A stretch of DNA of 64,000 bases from Vibrio aestuarianus (GTDB taxonomy: Bacteria; Pseudomonadota; Gammaproteobacteria; Enterobacterales; Vibrionaceae). The notes beneath the pieces were generated by a model that saw only the letters and a list, made by a program, of their open reading frames with translations, was not told the origin of the DNA and searched no databases. Shown here piece after piece: positions 1 through 7,797 of the stretch; position 1 is the first letter of the stretch; each line of letters begins with the position of its first letter. The translations under genes were made by a program, and so were the position numbers. Location of the stretch: assembly GCF_012395185.1 (NCBI RefSeq), contig NZ_JAAZTU010000018.1, forward strand, positions 1 through 64,000, written 5' to 3'.

Positions 1-208
1 TTATCGTCTATGTTCTTCTAGAACACGTCAGCCTACGAGGGCGCTGTACTTGTGTATTATGTAAGTGAGCCGGCCATGTCGCATTCTTCAGCTTTCTATT
101 CTTCGTCAGCTCCAGCTTTTGTTTAGACACTTTATCATAACCCCTTGCAAATTGATGTGTCTATTTCAGCTGGCAAGGGAATAATAACGAGAATATAAAG
201 GGTTCATT

Positions 209-1393
209 ATGAAATATATAACACCCGTTTCATTACTACTTGTGGTAACGCTGGTTGGCTGCCAATCTGAAGAGACGAGTACGACTAACTCGGCACAATT
301 TAATGCTGATGCCATCACACAGCAAAAACGCGAATTGGCGCTGAAGTTAAGTGAAAGTTATAGCGAGTTTGAAGCGACGCTTAAAACGCAAATTAGTGCT
401 CAAAACTTATCCATTTCGGTTTCCACTTTGAAAGAAAAACAGCCTGATTCTGACTTTAGCCAGCAAATGGTTGCGGTTGATGCCCAAATTCGCTCGATGA
501 AAGGGATTGAGGAGTTTACTCAACAGCTGCTACAACTTCGTATTGCTGATGCATCCATGGTTAAAGAATGGCAGGAAGGGCAGAGCCCACTATTTGCATT
601 CGAGCCGAAAGGAAATGATGCATCATGGCAATATATTGAAGCTTTTGATGTGTACGGGCAGGTTCATCAACTTGATGTGTACCAGATGCCAGATGTGCCT
701 GTTTTTGTTGTTGATAGCAATAGTGAAGTGGAACTGCGTGCTGGTTTACAAGCGATGCGCGTTGAAATGAATAAACTTGGTCAACCTACCATGTTGACTA
801 CGACGGAAAGTGGTCAAGTTGAAGCAGTTTCAATGGCACGCAGCACTGAAGTTAGCAGTGTTGCTCCAATCTCCACGACCGTACTAAAGAAAATTCAATT
901 AGCGGATGATAAAGAACCGTGGATTTCTGGCAGAGCTGAAATCTACGCCATTGTGACCGGAGTGAACCCCAGCCGTGATGAACCGACTATTGATTTAGTT
1001 GAAATGCCTTATTTGGACTACGACAAGCAAGATTATTTTCCAAACCAAGTGATGATCCAATGGTCTCGTTACCGTTGGGGGGCGGCTGATCTCATTCTAA
1101 TGGAGCAAGATGATGGTACTGATTATAAGGAATTGGGTAAGTTATTGGTCAAAGTAGCTGAAGAAGTTATGAAGCTTATCCCAGATCCAGAAGTACAAGC
1201 TTATGCGATTATCCCACAGATTACCGGGAAGATTATTGATGCAATCCCAGACGGTTTGCTCACTAATGACGATGATTACGTAGATGTTTTTTATACGATT
1301 ATGCAAGACACATCTTACATTGATCATCCTGGAGCAAGTGGTAATGCAGTGGCAACGTTTGAACCACTAACGATTAATCCGACCCGCCCTTAA
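209..1393 (+). CDS. DUF3103-like lipoprotein
   Basis: A 394-residue protein of unknown function. The N-terminus is a lipoprotein signal: a short basic start, a hydrophobic run and a lipobox ending LVGC with the lipidated Cys near residue 18, so it should be anchored in the envelope. Residues about 40-110 are rich in Gln/Glu and probably helical; the rest is a soluble domain with many acidic residues. The overall look (Vibrio lipoprotein of this size with a conserved C-terminal acidic DxxD/DDDYVDVFY segment) recalls the DUF3103 family, which is recognition from memory and not a search. An AAAGGG ribosome site lies 8 bases before the ATG. It stands alone, ending in its own hairpin, and precedes the iron operon without evident co-transcription. 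Confidence 0.75.
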   Translation: MKYITPVSLLLVVTLVGCQSEETSTTNSAQFNADAITQQKRELALKLSESYSEFEATLKTQISAQNLSISVSTLKEKQPDSDFSQQMVAVDAQIRSMKGIEEFTQQLLQLRIADASMVKEWQEGQSPLFAFEPKGNDASWQYIEAFDVYGQVHQLDVYQMPDVPVFVVDSNSEVELRAGLQAMRVEMNKLGQPTMLTTTESGQVEAVSMARSTEVSSVAPISTTVLKKIQLADDKEPWISGRAEIYAIVTGVNPSRDEPTIDLVEMPYLDYDKQDYFPNQVMIQWSRYRWGAADLILMEQDDGTDYKELGKLLVKVAEEVMKLIPDPEVQAYAIIPQITGKIIDAIPDGLLTNDDDYVDVFYTIMQDTSYIDHPGASGNAVATFEPLTINPTRP

Positions 1394-1423
1394 CGACTCT
1401 TTTCTTTGTTTTTAGCCCCACCA

Positions 1424-1455
1424 AACCACCTACTTCAGTAGGTGGTTATCATTTA
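1424..1455 (+). terminator. Hairpin after the lipoprotein gene
   Basis: An 11-bp perfect stem (1424-1434 with 1437-1447) with a 2-base loop, followed by only a weakly T-rich tail. Probable terminator. Confidence 0.55.
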
Positions 1456-1585
1456 TATAGCGCTAACGTTTTGTTGTTGTTTGTTTTTTCGACATTCTGC
1501 CTATTTCATCACCTCATCGTCAGTTTTTCAGGTAAAGACGGTTGCTCTTAGCGATGTCTGCAATTATATTACCACCAAATCCAAT

Positions 1586-1604
1586 GCGAATGATTATCAA
1601 AATC
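1586..1604. promoter_or_regulatory. Putative Fur box
   Basis: The 19-mer at this position matches the Fur consensus GATAATGATAATCATTATC at 14 of 19 positions by my count. It lies about 31 bases upstream of the siderophore binding-protein gene, where an iron-dependent repressor site is expected. Confidence 0.6.
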
Positions 1605-1634
1605 TGTCGCAATTAACTTTAAATGGAAATCTGT

Positions 1635-2546
1635 ATGAAATCGCTTATTAGTTTGGTGACGGTAGGGTTGCTTGCCTCTTTTTCTTTGCACGCAAACACT
1701 GTTTCAGTGGAGCATGAACTCGGTACAACTACATTAGAGCAAAAACCGCAACGTGTTGTTGTCATTGGTTTGGGTGCGCTTGATGCACTAGATAGCTTTG
1801 GTGTGGAGCCTGTTGCCGTTTCGAAAGTCGCCCAATTACCAAGCTATTTGGACAAATATAAAACCAAACAATACGTTTCAGCTGGTTCGTTATTTGAACC
1901 CGATTTTGAAGCTATTTACATGCAAAAGCCGGACGTTATTGTGATAGGTTCACGAGCGGCAACCAGTTATGACGAGCTATCAAAAATTGCTCCAACCTTT
2001 GTGTTTGCTGCTGACGCGAGTAAAGGCTACTGGCAGAGCACTCAAGAGCAGTGGCGCAATTTGGGTAAAGTCTTTGCGATTGAAGACAAAGTAGAAGCAA
2101 AAATAGCGGCTTTGGATAAACAGTTTCAAGCGATTCGCCACTTCAATCAAACCAGTCATATAGACGCTCTCACAGTGATGAGCTCTGGTGGCAATATTAC
2201 TACTTTTGGTCCTGAATCGCGTTTTTCTGCCATATACAAAGATTTTGGTTTTCAACCGACAGTGGAGAGTATTAAGGCGACACGACATGGTGACCTTATC
2301 TCCTACGAATTTATTCGCGAGCATGATCCAAAAACATTATTGATCATTGACCGCGATAGATTGGTCAATAAAGGACAAAGCAATACTCGTCAAGAGTTCG
2401 AGAATGATTTGATCAAAGCAACGCAAGCTTATCAAAATAAACATATGGCCTTCCTAGACCTTAACGCTTGGTATCTTTCTATTTCTGGCGTAACAGCAAC
2501 AGAGCAGATGATCCAAGACGTTAAAAATGCAGTTGGTATTCAATAA
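1635..2546 (+). CDS. vctP: Siderophore ABC transporter, periplasmic binding protein
   Basis: Periplasmic ferric-siderophore binding protein of the FatB/VctP/CeuE type (class III binding fold). The start at 1635 is chosen because MKSLISLVTVGLLASF begins a clean signal peptide ending near LHA-N and GGAAAT precedes it; the ATG at 1623 would add four residues with no ribosome site. Residues 40-65 carry the family pattern QRVVVIGLGALDALDSFGV, followed by an FEPDFEAIYMQKPDVIV segment. It is the first gene of a four-gene operon with two permeases and an ATPase, the order of vctPDGC in Vibrio cholerae (vibriobactin/enterobactin uptake). Iron control is suggested by the Fur-like site upstream. The exact ligand cannot be read from sequence. 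Confidence 0.85.
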   Translation: MKSLISLVTVGLLASFSLHANTVSVEHELGTTTLEQKPQRVVVIGLGALDALDSFGVEPVAVSKVAQLPSYLDKYKTKQYVSAGSLFEPDFEAIYMQKPDVIVIGSRAATSYDELSKIAPTFVFAADASKGYWQSTQEQWRNLGKVFAIEDKVEAKIAALDKQFQAIRHFNQTSHIDALTVMSSGGNITTFGPESRFSAIYKDFGFQPTVESIKATRHGDLISYEFIREHDPKTLLIIDRDRLVNKGQSNTRQEFENDLIKATQAYQNKHMAFLDLNAWYLSISGVTATEQMIQDVKNAVGIQ

Positions 2547-2573
2547 GTTCCCACAAACAAGCTGAGGTTAGCT

Positions 2574-3509
2574 TTGAAAAAGTTATTGCTTGTTTTATTG
2601 GTAATTGGTCTATCTTCACTGTTTGTGGGGGTAGGCGATTTATCGTTGACAGCGTTATTCCATGGTAATGCTAGTGCGTGGCAGTTATTGTTTACCAGTC
2701 GCTTGCCTCGTTTATTAGCTGTGGTACTGGCAGGTGCCGGGCTAAGTATCGCCGGGCTTATTATGCAGCAAATTAGTCAAAATCGATTTGCTGCTCCTTC
2801 CACTTCCGGCACCATTGAATGTGCAATGCTTGGTTATGTACTGAGCCTAGTGTTTTTTGGGCATGGTGATAATTTGTGGCTTATATTTTCAGTCGCGATT
2901 GCTGGCACTTTAGTGTTTGTGCAGCTTATTCAGCGTATTCAGTTCAAGAATGCCATTTTTGTCCCTTTGATCGGCATTATCTTTGGTAATGTTATCGACT
3001 CTGTCGCTTCGTTTATTGCTTATAAATACGATGCCGTACAGAACTTGTCTGGTTGGGCAGTTGCAAACTTTGCTAATTTATTGAAAGGGGATTTCGAGCT
3101 TCTGTATATCGCACTTCCTATTGCTTTGTTCAGTTACTTGTATGCAGCGCGAATTTCCGCTGTGGGTATGGGTAAAGATTTTGCAATGAACTTAGGACTT
3201 AACTATCAGCAAGTACTTGTCATTGGTGTATGCCTAGTTTCTGTAATGTCAGCCACAGTAGTGATGATCATCGGACAGTTGCCTTTTTTGGGGCTGATTG
3301 TACCGAACTTAGTCAGTCATTATTACGGTGATAATCTGCGCAAAAACATTCCGCGTACCGCGATGTTTGGTGCGCTGTTAGTTTTGCTGTGTGATTTAGC
3401 TAGTCGGCTGATTATTTTTCCTTACGAAGTCCCTATTTCGATGATCATAAGCATTCTTGGTGGTGGCGCATTTGTGTTGCTGATTTTACGAGGTCGCAGC
3501 CATGCGTGA
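2574..3509 (+). CDS. vctD: Siderophore ABC transporter permease (FecCD family)
   Basis: FecCD-type inner-membrane permease, 311 residues, almost entirely hydrophobic with about eight to ten membrane segments. The family motifs SRLPRLLAVVLAGAGLSIAG (residues about 42-61) and the ABC-contact region GQLPFLGLIVPNLVSHYYG (about 236-254) are present. It starts with TTG (2574) preceded by GAGG; no better ATG keeps the first membrane segment. It overlaps the next permease gene by 8 bases, typical for translationally coupled importer subunits. Partner of the following permease as a heterodimer in the inner membrane. Confidence 0.85.
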   Translation: MKKLLLVLLVIGLSSLFVGVGDLSLTALFHGNASAWQLLFTSRLPRLLAVVLAGAGLSIAGLIMQQISQNRFAAPSTSGTIECAMLGYVLSLVFFGHGDNLWLIFSVAIAGTLVFVQLIQRIQFKNAIFVPLIGIIFGNVIDSVASFIAYKYDAVQNLSGWAVANFANLLKGDFELLYIALPIALFSYLYAARISAVGMGKDFAMNLGLNYQQVLVIGVCLVSVMSATVVMIIGQLPFLGLIVPNLVSHYYGDNLRKNIPRTAMFGALLVLLCDLASRLIIFPYEVPISMIISILGGGAFVLLILRGRSHA

Positions 3510-4452
3510 TAATACAAAGCTTTTGTTGCTAGTTTTGCTTTCACTAATATTTGCTGGGTTATTTATTGGTATTGGCCTCAATCTTGATAATTATCAGTAC
3601 TTTTTATCTCGTCGGGTACCTAAAGTCTTAGCAATAGTATTAGCGGGAATTGCGATCGCACAATCTTCTCTGGCATTTCAAACCATTACTCATAATCGAA
3701 TTTTAACACCTAGCATCATGGGGTTTGATTCGCTGTATATGTTTGTTCAGGTCATGGTTGTGGTGCTGTTTGGCGGGTTAAGTAGCTACGCTCTGAATCC
3801 GTATGTGAATTTTTCACTTTCTGTTGCTGTTATGTTGGCTTTTTCGAGCTTATTGTTTGCATTCTATTTTCGTAGGCAGCAAAGCAACCTGATGGCGCTA
3901 CTACTCTTGGGCGTCATATTGGGGCAATTATTTTCCAATATATCCTCGTTCTTCATCATGCTGATGGATCCGAACGACTTTTCATCAGTTCAAGCCAATA
4001 TGTTCGCTAGTTTTAATAACGTTAAAGTGGAATTAGTTTATTGGGTGACACCCTTGTTATTACTGGTTTGTTTCGGATTGTTTCAAATGCACCGTTTACT
4101 TGACGTGTTCTGGTTAGACAACGATAACGCGGTCAGCTTGGGGGTCGACGTACGGTTGGTTACACGTAACGTCTTTATGCTTAGTGCGATTCTAATTGCA
4201 ATTTCGACGGCATTAGTAGGGCCTGTGATGTTCTTTGGCTTGCTAGTGACCAACTTAACCCGAGAATGGTTTCGTTCATATCAACACAAAACGTTGTTGA
4301 TTGGTTGCTCCGCGATATCGGTGTGTGCACTGCTATCTGGGCAGTGGGTGGTAGAAAAAGTGTTCCAATTTGAAACCACGCTGAGTGTGGTGATCAACTT
4401 CATTGGTGGCATTTACTTTCTCTCACTCCTTTTACGCAATAAAGTGGTTTAA
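3502..4452 (+). CDS. vctG: Siderophore ABC transporter permease (FecCD family)
   Basis: Second FecCD permease, 316 residues, about nine membrane helices. The N-terminal RRVPKVLAIVLAGIAIAQSS motif (residues about 32-51) is the family hallmark and the GPVMFFGLLVTNLTREW stretch (about 240) corresponds to the coupling helix region contacting the ATPase. It starts inside the 3' end of the preceding permease gene (8-base overlap) and ends 5 bases before the ATPase gene, so all three are one transcript. Equivalent to VctG/FatC. Confidence 0.85.
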   Translation: MRDNTKLLLLVLLSLIFAGLFIGIGLNLDNYQYFLSRRVPKVLAIVLAGIAIAQSSLAFQTITHNRILTPSIMGFDSLYMFVQVMVVVLFGGLSSYALNPYVNFSLSVAVMLAFSSLLFAFYFRRQQSNLMALLLLGVILGQLFSNISSFFIMLMDPNDFSSVQANMFASFNNVKVELVYWVTPLLLLVCFGLFQMHRLLDVFWLDNDNAVSLGVDVRLVTRNVFMLSAILIAISTALVGPVMFFGLLVTNLTREWFRSYQHKTLLIGCSAISVCALLSGQWVVEKVFQFETTLSVVINFIGGIYFLSLLLRNKVV

Positions 4453-4457
4453 TTTTT

Positions 4458-5219
4458 ATGATCCAATTAGATAAATTGACCAAAGTATTTGGTCAACAAG
4501 CAGTAGTCGACAAAGCCAGCGCGCAGTTCGAAAAAGGTAAAGTGACTTCAATTATCGGCCCAAATGGTGCAGGTAAAAGTACCTTACTATCTATGGCAAG
4601 CCGATTAGTTAGCCGCGACAGTGGTAAAGTTTGGATTGAAAACCAAGAATTAGTGGAGTGGGATACTAAAGCCCTCGCGAAAAAACTTTCGGTACTGCGT
4701 CAGGCTAATACATTGACGATGCGTTTTACGGTTAAGGAGCTTGTTGCGTTCGGCCGTTTTCCTTATTCACAAGGTAAACTTACCGCAGATGATCATGCCG
4801 TCATTGAACAATCTATCGATTATCTCGATCTGAAAGCCATTCAAGATAAATATTTAGATGAATTAAGTGGTGGTCAGCGCCAGTTAGCGTTTATTGCGAT
4901 GGTTATCGCGCAAGATACCGATTATGTCTTTCTTGATGAACCCCTAAATAATCTCGATATCAAACATTCCCTGCAAATCATGGCGACTATCCAGCGTTTA
5001 GCTCATGATCTAAACAAAGCCGTGGTTGTTGTTATCCACGATATTAACTTTGCTTCTTGCTATTCTGACCGCATCATCGCGCTTAAAAAAGGTAAAGTGG
5101 TTGCGACGGGAGCCGTCGAAGAGGTGATTGAATCTTCGGTACTCAGCGATATCTATGAAACGCCATTTAACGTATTAGAGATCGAAGGTAAACGTATTTG
5201 TTTGTATCACAATAATTAA
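4458..5219 (+). CDS. vctC: Siderophore ABC transporter ATPase
   Basis: Cytoplasmic ABC ATPase of 253 residues that energises siderophore import. Walker A GPNGAGKST (about residue 34), signature LSGGQRQ (about 136), Walker B YVFLDEPLNNLD (about 155-166) and the switch His in VVIHDI are all present. Length is normal for the FepC/FatE/VctC group. Last gene of the operon. The following 325 bases have no hairpin with a T-tract that I could find. Confidence 0.88.
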   Translation: MIQLDKLTKVFGQQAVVDKASAQFEKGKVTSIIGPNGAGKSTLLSMASRLVSRDSGKVWIENQELVEWDTKALAKKLSVLRQANTLTMRFTVKELVAFGRFPYSQGKLTADDHAVIEQSIDYLDLKAIQDKYLDELSGGQRQLAFIAMVIAQDTDYVFLDEPLNNLDIKHSLQIMATIQRLAHDLNKAVVVVIHDINFASCYSDRIIALKKGKVVATGAVEEVIESSVLSDIYETPFNVLEIEGKRICLYHNN

Positions 5220-5544
5220 CCCACTTCTAATATACATTCATACAAGTTAAGTCAGTAGATGCATATCGATCTTAATCATTCGAGTTCGTCGGCTATGATA
5301 TTCAATGGTGCCAAGAATGGTAAGGATGTAAACGTTTGCTTCAATAAGCACTTGTGTCGATACAAAACGATATATTTCTCAGTTCGAAAAAAATAATAGT
5401 TTGCGTTAGATCAAGAAAAAATCGTTTGGTTTGGATAAAAAACTAAAACAAAGTTGAAAGATTCAAAAATTATTGAATAATGGTCCTTATATCTAAACAA
5501 GCGATAAAGCTTGAAAGTTGGTCTCACACAGGAATCTTACCCCC
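5220..5544. other. Intergenic region before ackA
   Basis: No open frame of note. AT-rich, expected to hold the ackA promoter; one FNR-like site is listed separately. Confidence 0.5.
5401..5414. promoter_or_regulatory. FNR-like site upstream of ackA
   Basis: TTGCGTTAGATCAA fits the FNR consensus TTGATnnnnATCAA at 8 of 10 fixed positions, 131 bases before the ackA ATG. Anaerobic control of acetate kinase would be biologically reasonable, but one imperfect site is weak evidence. Confidence 0.35.
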
Positions 5545-6738
5545 ATGTCTAATTCGTATGTTCTGGTTATTAACTCTGGCAGCTCTTCACTGAAGTTTGC
5601 TGTAATTGATTCAAATACGGGCGACGCCGTACTTAGCGGTCTAGGTGAGTGTTTTGGGCTGGAAGACGCTCGAATGAGCTGGAAGTTTAATGGCGAAAAA
5701 GCAGATTTTGCGATTAAAGGTGAAGAGAACCACCACCAATTGGCTGTCGCAAAATTAGTTGAGTTAGTGAAAACCTACGGTCTGATTGATGATGTGGTTG
5801 CTGTTGGGCACCGAGTGGTACATGGCGGTGAGAAGTTCACTAAAACCGTTAAGTTAGACGATAAAATTGTGCAAGAAGTGGAAGCATTGAGCGATCTTGC
5901 GCCACTACACAACAAAGCACATGCTATCGGTATGCGCGCAGCAATGGCTGCATTCCCTGAATTGCCACAATTCGCGGTTTTTGACACGGCTTTCCACCAA
6001 ACCATGCCTGCAAAAGCGTATACCGGCGCAATCGCGAAAGAGTTGTACACTGAATTTGGCATTCGTCGATATGGTTTCCATGGTACAAGTCATTACTATG
6101 TGAGCCGCGAGGCTGCAAAAATGATCAACAAGCCAATCGATGAAAGTAGTTTTATCTCTGTACACCTTGGCAACGGTGCTTCTGTGTGCGCGATTAAAGA
6201 CGGCCAAAGTGTTGATACAAGCATGGGTTTCACACCACTTTCAGGTTTGATGATGGGTACACGTTGTGGTGACCTTGACCCAGGGATTATCGAGTTTCTA
6301 TTGAAGAAGGGTTGGTCGCAAGAGCAAGTATTCAACTCACTCAATAAAGCGTCTGGTTTCCTTGGTGTATCAGGTTTAACCAGTGATGCTCGTGGTATTT
6401 TAGAAGCGATGGAAGAAGGTCATGAAGGCGCAACTTTAGCATTCCAAGTCTTTACTTATCGCGTTGCAAAATACATAGCTTCTTACCTAGCCGCTTTAGA
6501 TTCATTAGACGGCATCATTTTCACTGGCGGCATTGGTGAAAACGCACTACCAATTCGTCGTGAAATTCTGCGCAACCTGAAAATTCTAGGTTTTGTTGAA
6601 GATGAACAAGGCAATGAGCAAGCTCGCTTTGGTAACGCTGGTATTATCGCAAAATCAGACATGCTAAATGCAGTTGCGCTTGTTGTACCAACTAACGAAG
6701 AATTCGTCATTGCCCAGCAGTCGGTTGAATTGCTGTAA
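5545..6738 (+). CDS. ackA: Acetate kinase
   Basis: Acetate kinase (ATP + acetate = ADP + acetyl phosphate), cytosolic, 397 residues, the usual length. The ASKHA-type pattern is complete: VINSGSSSLKF at the N-terminus, HRVVHGG (about residue 88), FDTAFHQTMP with the catalytic Asp (about 146), RYGFHGTSH (about 174), and the GIGENA motif near the C-terminus. Start at 5545 is preceded by AGGA; an upstream TTG frame adds non-family residues. Because vibrios also carry an ackA-pta pair on chromosome 1, this is probably the second acetate kinase (ackA2), with no pta beside it. Its 3' end is duplicated at 9613-9660. Confidence 0.93.
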   Translation: MSNSYVLVINSGSSSLKFAVIDSNTGDAVLSGLGECFGLEDARMSWKFNGEKADFAIKGEENHHQLAVAKLVELVKTYGLIDDVVAVGHRVVHGGEKFTKTVKLDDKIVQEVEALSDLAPLHNKAHAIGMRAAMAAFPELPQFAVFDTAFHQTMPAKAYTGAIAKELYTEFGIRRYGFHGTSHYYVSREAAKMINKPIDESSFISVHLGNGASVCAIKDGQSVDTSMGFTPLSGLMMGTRCGDLDPGIIEFLLKKGWSQEQVFNSLNKASGFLGVSGLTSDARGILEAMEEGHEGATLAFQVFTYRVAKYIASYLAALDSLDGIIFTGGIGENALPIRREILRNLKILGFVEDEQGNEQARFGNAGIIAKSDMLNAVALVVPTNEEFVIAQQSVELL

Positions 6739-6763
6739 TTACATTTAAAATCAAACAGATAGG

Positions 6764-6789
6764 AGCGAGCTTTGTGCTCGCTTTTTTTT
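6764..6789 (+). terminator. Rho-independent terminator of ackA
   Basis: AGCGAGC / GCTCGCT stem with a 5-base loop followed by eight T residues. Confidence 0.85.
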
Positions 6790-6914
6790 GTGTTCATATG
6801 TTGGATAGACCATCGCAAAGCACGCGAATGGCGAGCACTCAACGCTCACTAAATTGACTTATGCAATTCACTATTTTAGCTCCACACTAGTGAGGTTAGT
6901 GTTGGCTTGTTTAT

Positions 6915-6961
6915 GCCAAGACTCTTCTCAGCGCGCTCATTGCTAGCAAGGTTTTGCCCCA
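6915..6961. repeat. 47-bp dispersed repeat, copy 1
   Basis: Matches 36067-36113 at 41 of 47 positions in the same orientation, sharing an uninterrupted AGCAAGGTTTTGCCCCA. Nature unknown; both copies lie in segments flanked by duplicated gene ends. Confidence 0.6.
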
Positions 6962-7140
6962 AAACTGTTTAGTTCTAGAATCTTGACTCGATACTGTTGT
7001 TATTAGTTGACCTACTTTGGCTAATGGTAAAATATGTGCCTAGTTTATTATGGAGTGTTAGGTATCGGAAACCGTAATGCCCTCACACCATGCTCCAACA
7101 TCTGAAAAATTAACCAAAGAAAGCTCATTAAGGTATAGCC

Positions 7141-7371
7141 ATGAATAAGAAACCAGCTCAAAGCAAAAAACCTGGAGACCTAGATGTTAACGGTCATCCA
7201 ATCCCAAGATATATCATCCATGGTGGGCCAGAACTTGCCAAACAACTGAACCTTCCAGCCTCAGAGTGTCAGTTCTTCGATGAGCCACCGCATTCAGAAG
7301 AACATCGCAAGAATCGAAAAGCGATGTGGGCACGCTGGATAAAAGCTGGAGCCGAGCACATTTACCCTTAG
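7141..7371 (+). CDS. Small hypothetical protein
   Basis: A 76-residue, soluble, Pro- and Lys-rich protein with no signal peptide or membrane segment. AAGG lies 9 bases before the ATG. The central part HPIPRYIIHGGPELAKQLN and a C-terminal basic-aromatic patch (RKAMWARWIKAG) look protein-like, not random. I do not recognise the family. It sits in the island between ackA and the ackA 3' fragment. Confidence 0.5.
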   Translation: MNKKPAQSKKPGDLDVNGHPIPRYIIHGGPELAKQLNLPASECQFFDEPPHSEEHRKNRKAMWARWIKAGAEHIYP

Positions 7372-7797
7372 ACAGCACTCGGTACGCCGCAATAGAGGCT
7401 TTGCTACTAAGCAAAATTTACGTTAAGCATCACAAATATTAAGGCGATGATAGTTATCCGAGTTCAAATTTAACTAATAACTTTCAAGAGTTTTCTCAGC
7501 GGGCACCTTTCTAAATCAAAAGTGCCCCCAAAAGAGTTAACTCGTTGTCTGTGGTGCAGTCCAACGCAGACTTTCTCGCCTACAAATTTTCATCCGTTTA
7601 ACTCAAATGTTGCCATTCTTTGTAATGCCTAAAAGCTGGGCAGATATACAGTTATATTGAAATCAAGACGATTTTTATCTCAACTTCGTGCGCGTTTTCA
7701 CATTCCGATATGAATAAATGTTCTTAAAATCACGCAATTATAAAACCTATGTGTTAGATAATAGGTTTGGGAAACGCGCATGCGTAATAATAAAATG
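7372..7797. other. Intergenic region of the island
   Basis: No gene seen. It holds a weak hairpin GGGCAC/GTGCCC (7501-7527) and an AAACCTAT/ATAGGTTT stem (7743-7768). A 13-base AAATTTTCATCCG at about 7584 recurs just after the attC-like site at about 9523. Confidence 0.5.

Noticed and set aside
1..208. Possible 3' end of a preceding gene
   Set aside because: The longest open stretch has no start, crosses stops in the window and shows no family pattern.
1442..1651. Small plus-strand open frame before vctP
   Set aside because: It runs over the preceding terminator and the Fur-like site, lacks a ribosome site and resembles no protein.
7501..7527. GGGCAC/GTGCCC hairpin as a terminator of the 76-residue gene
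   Set aside because: It is over 120 bases from the stop codon, with a 15-base loop and no T-tract.
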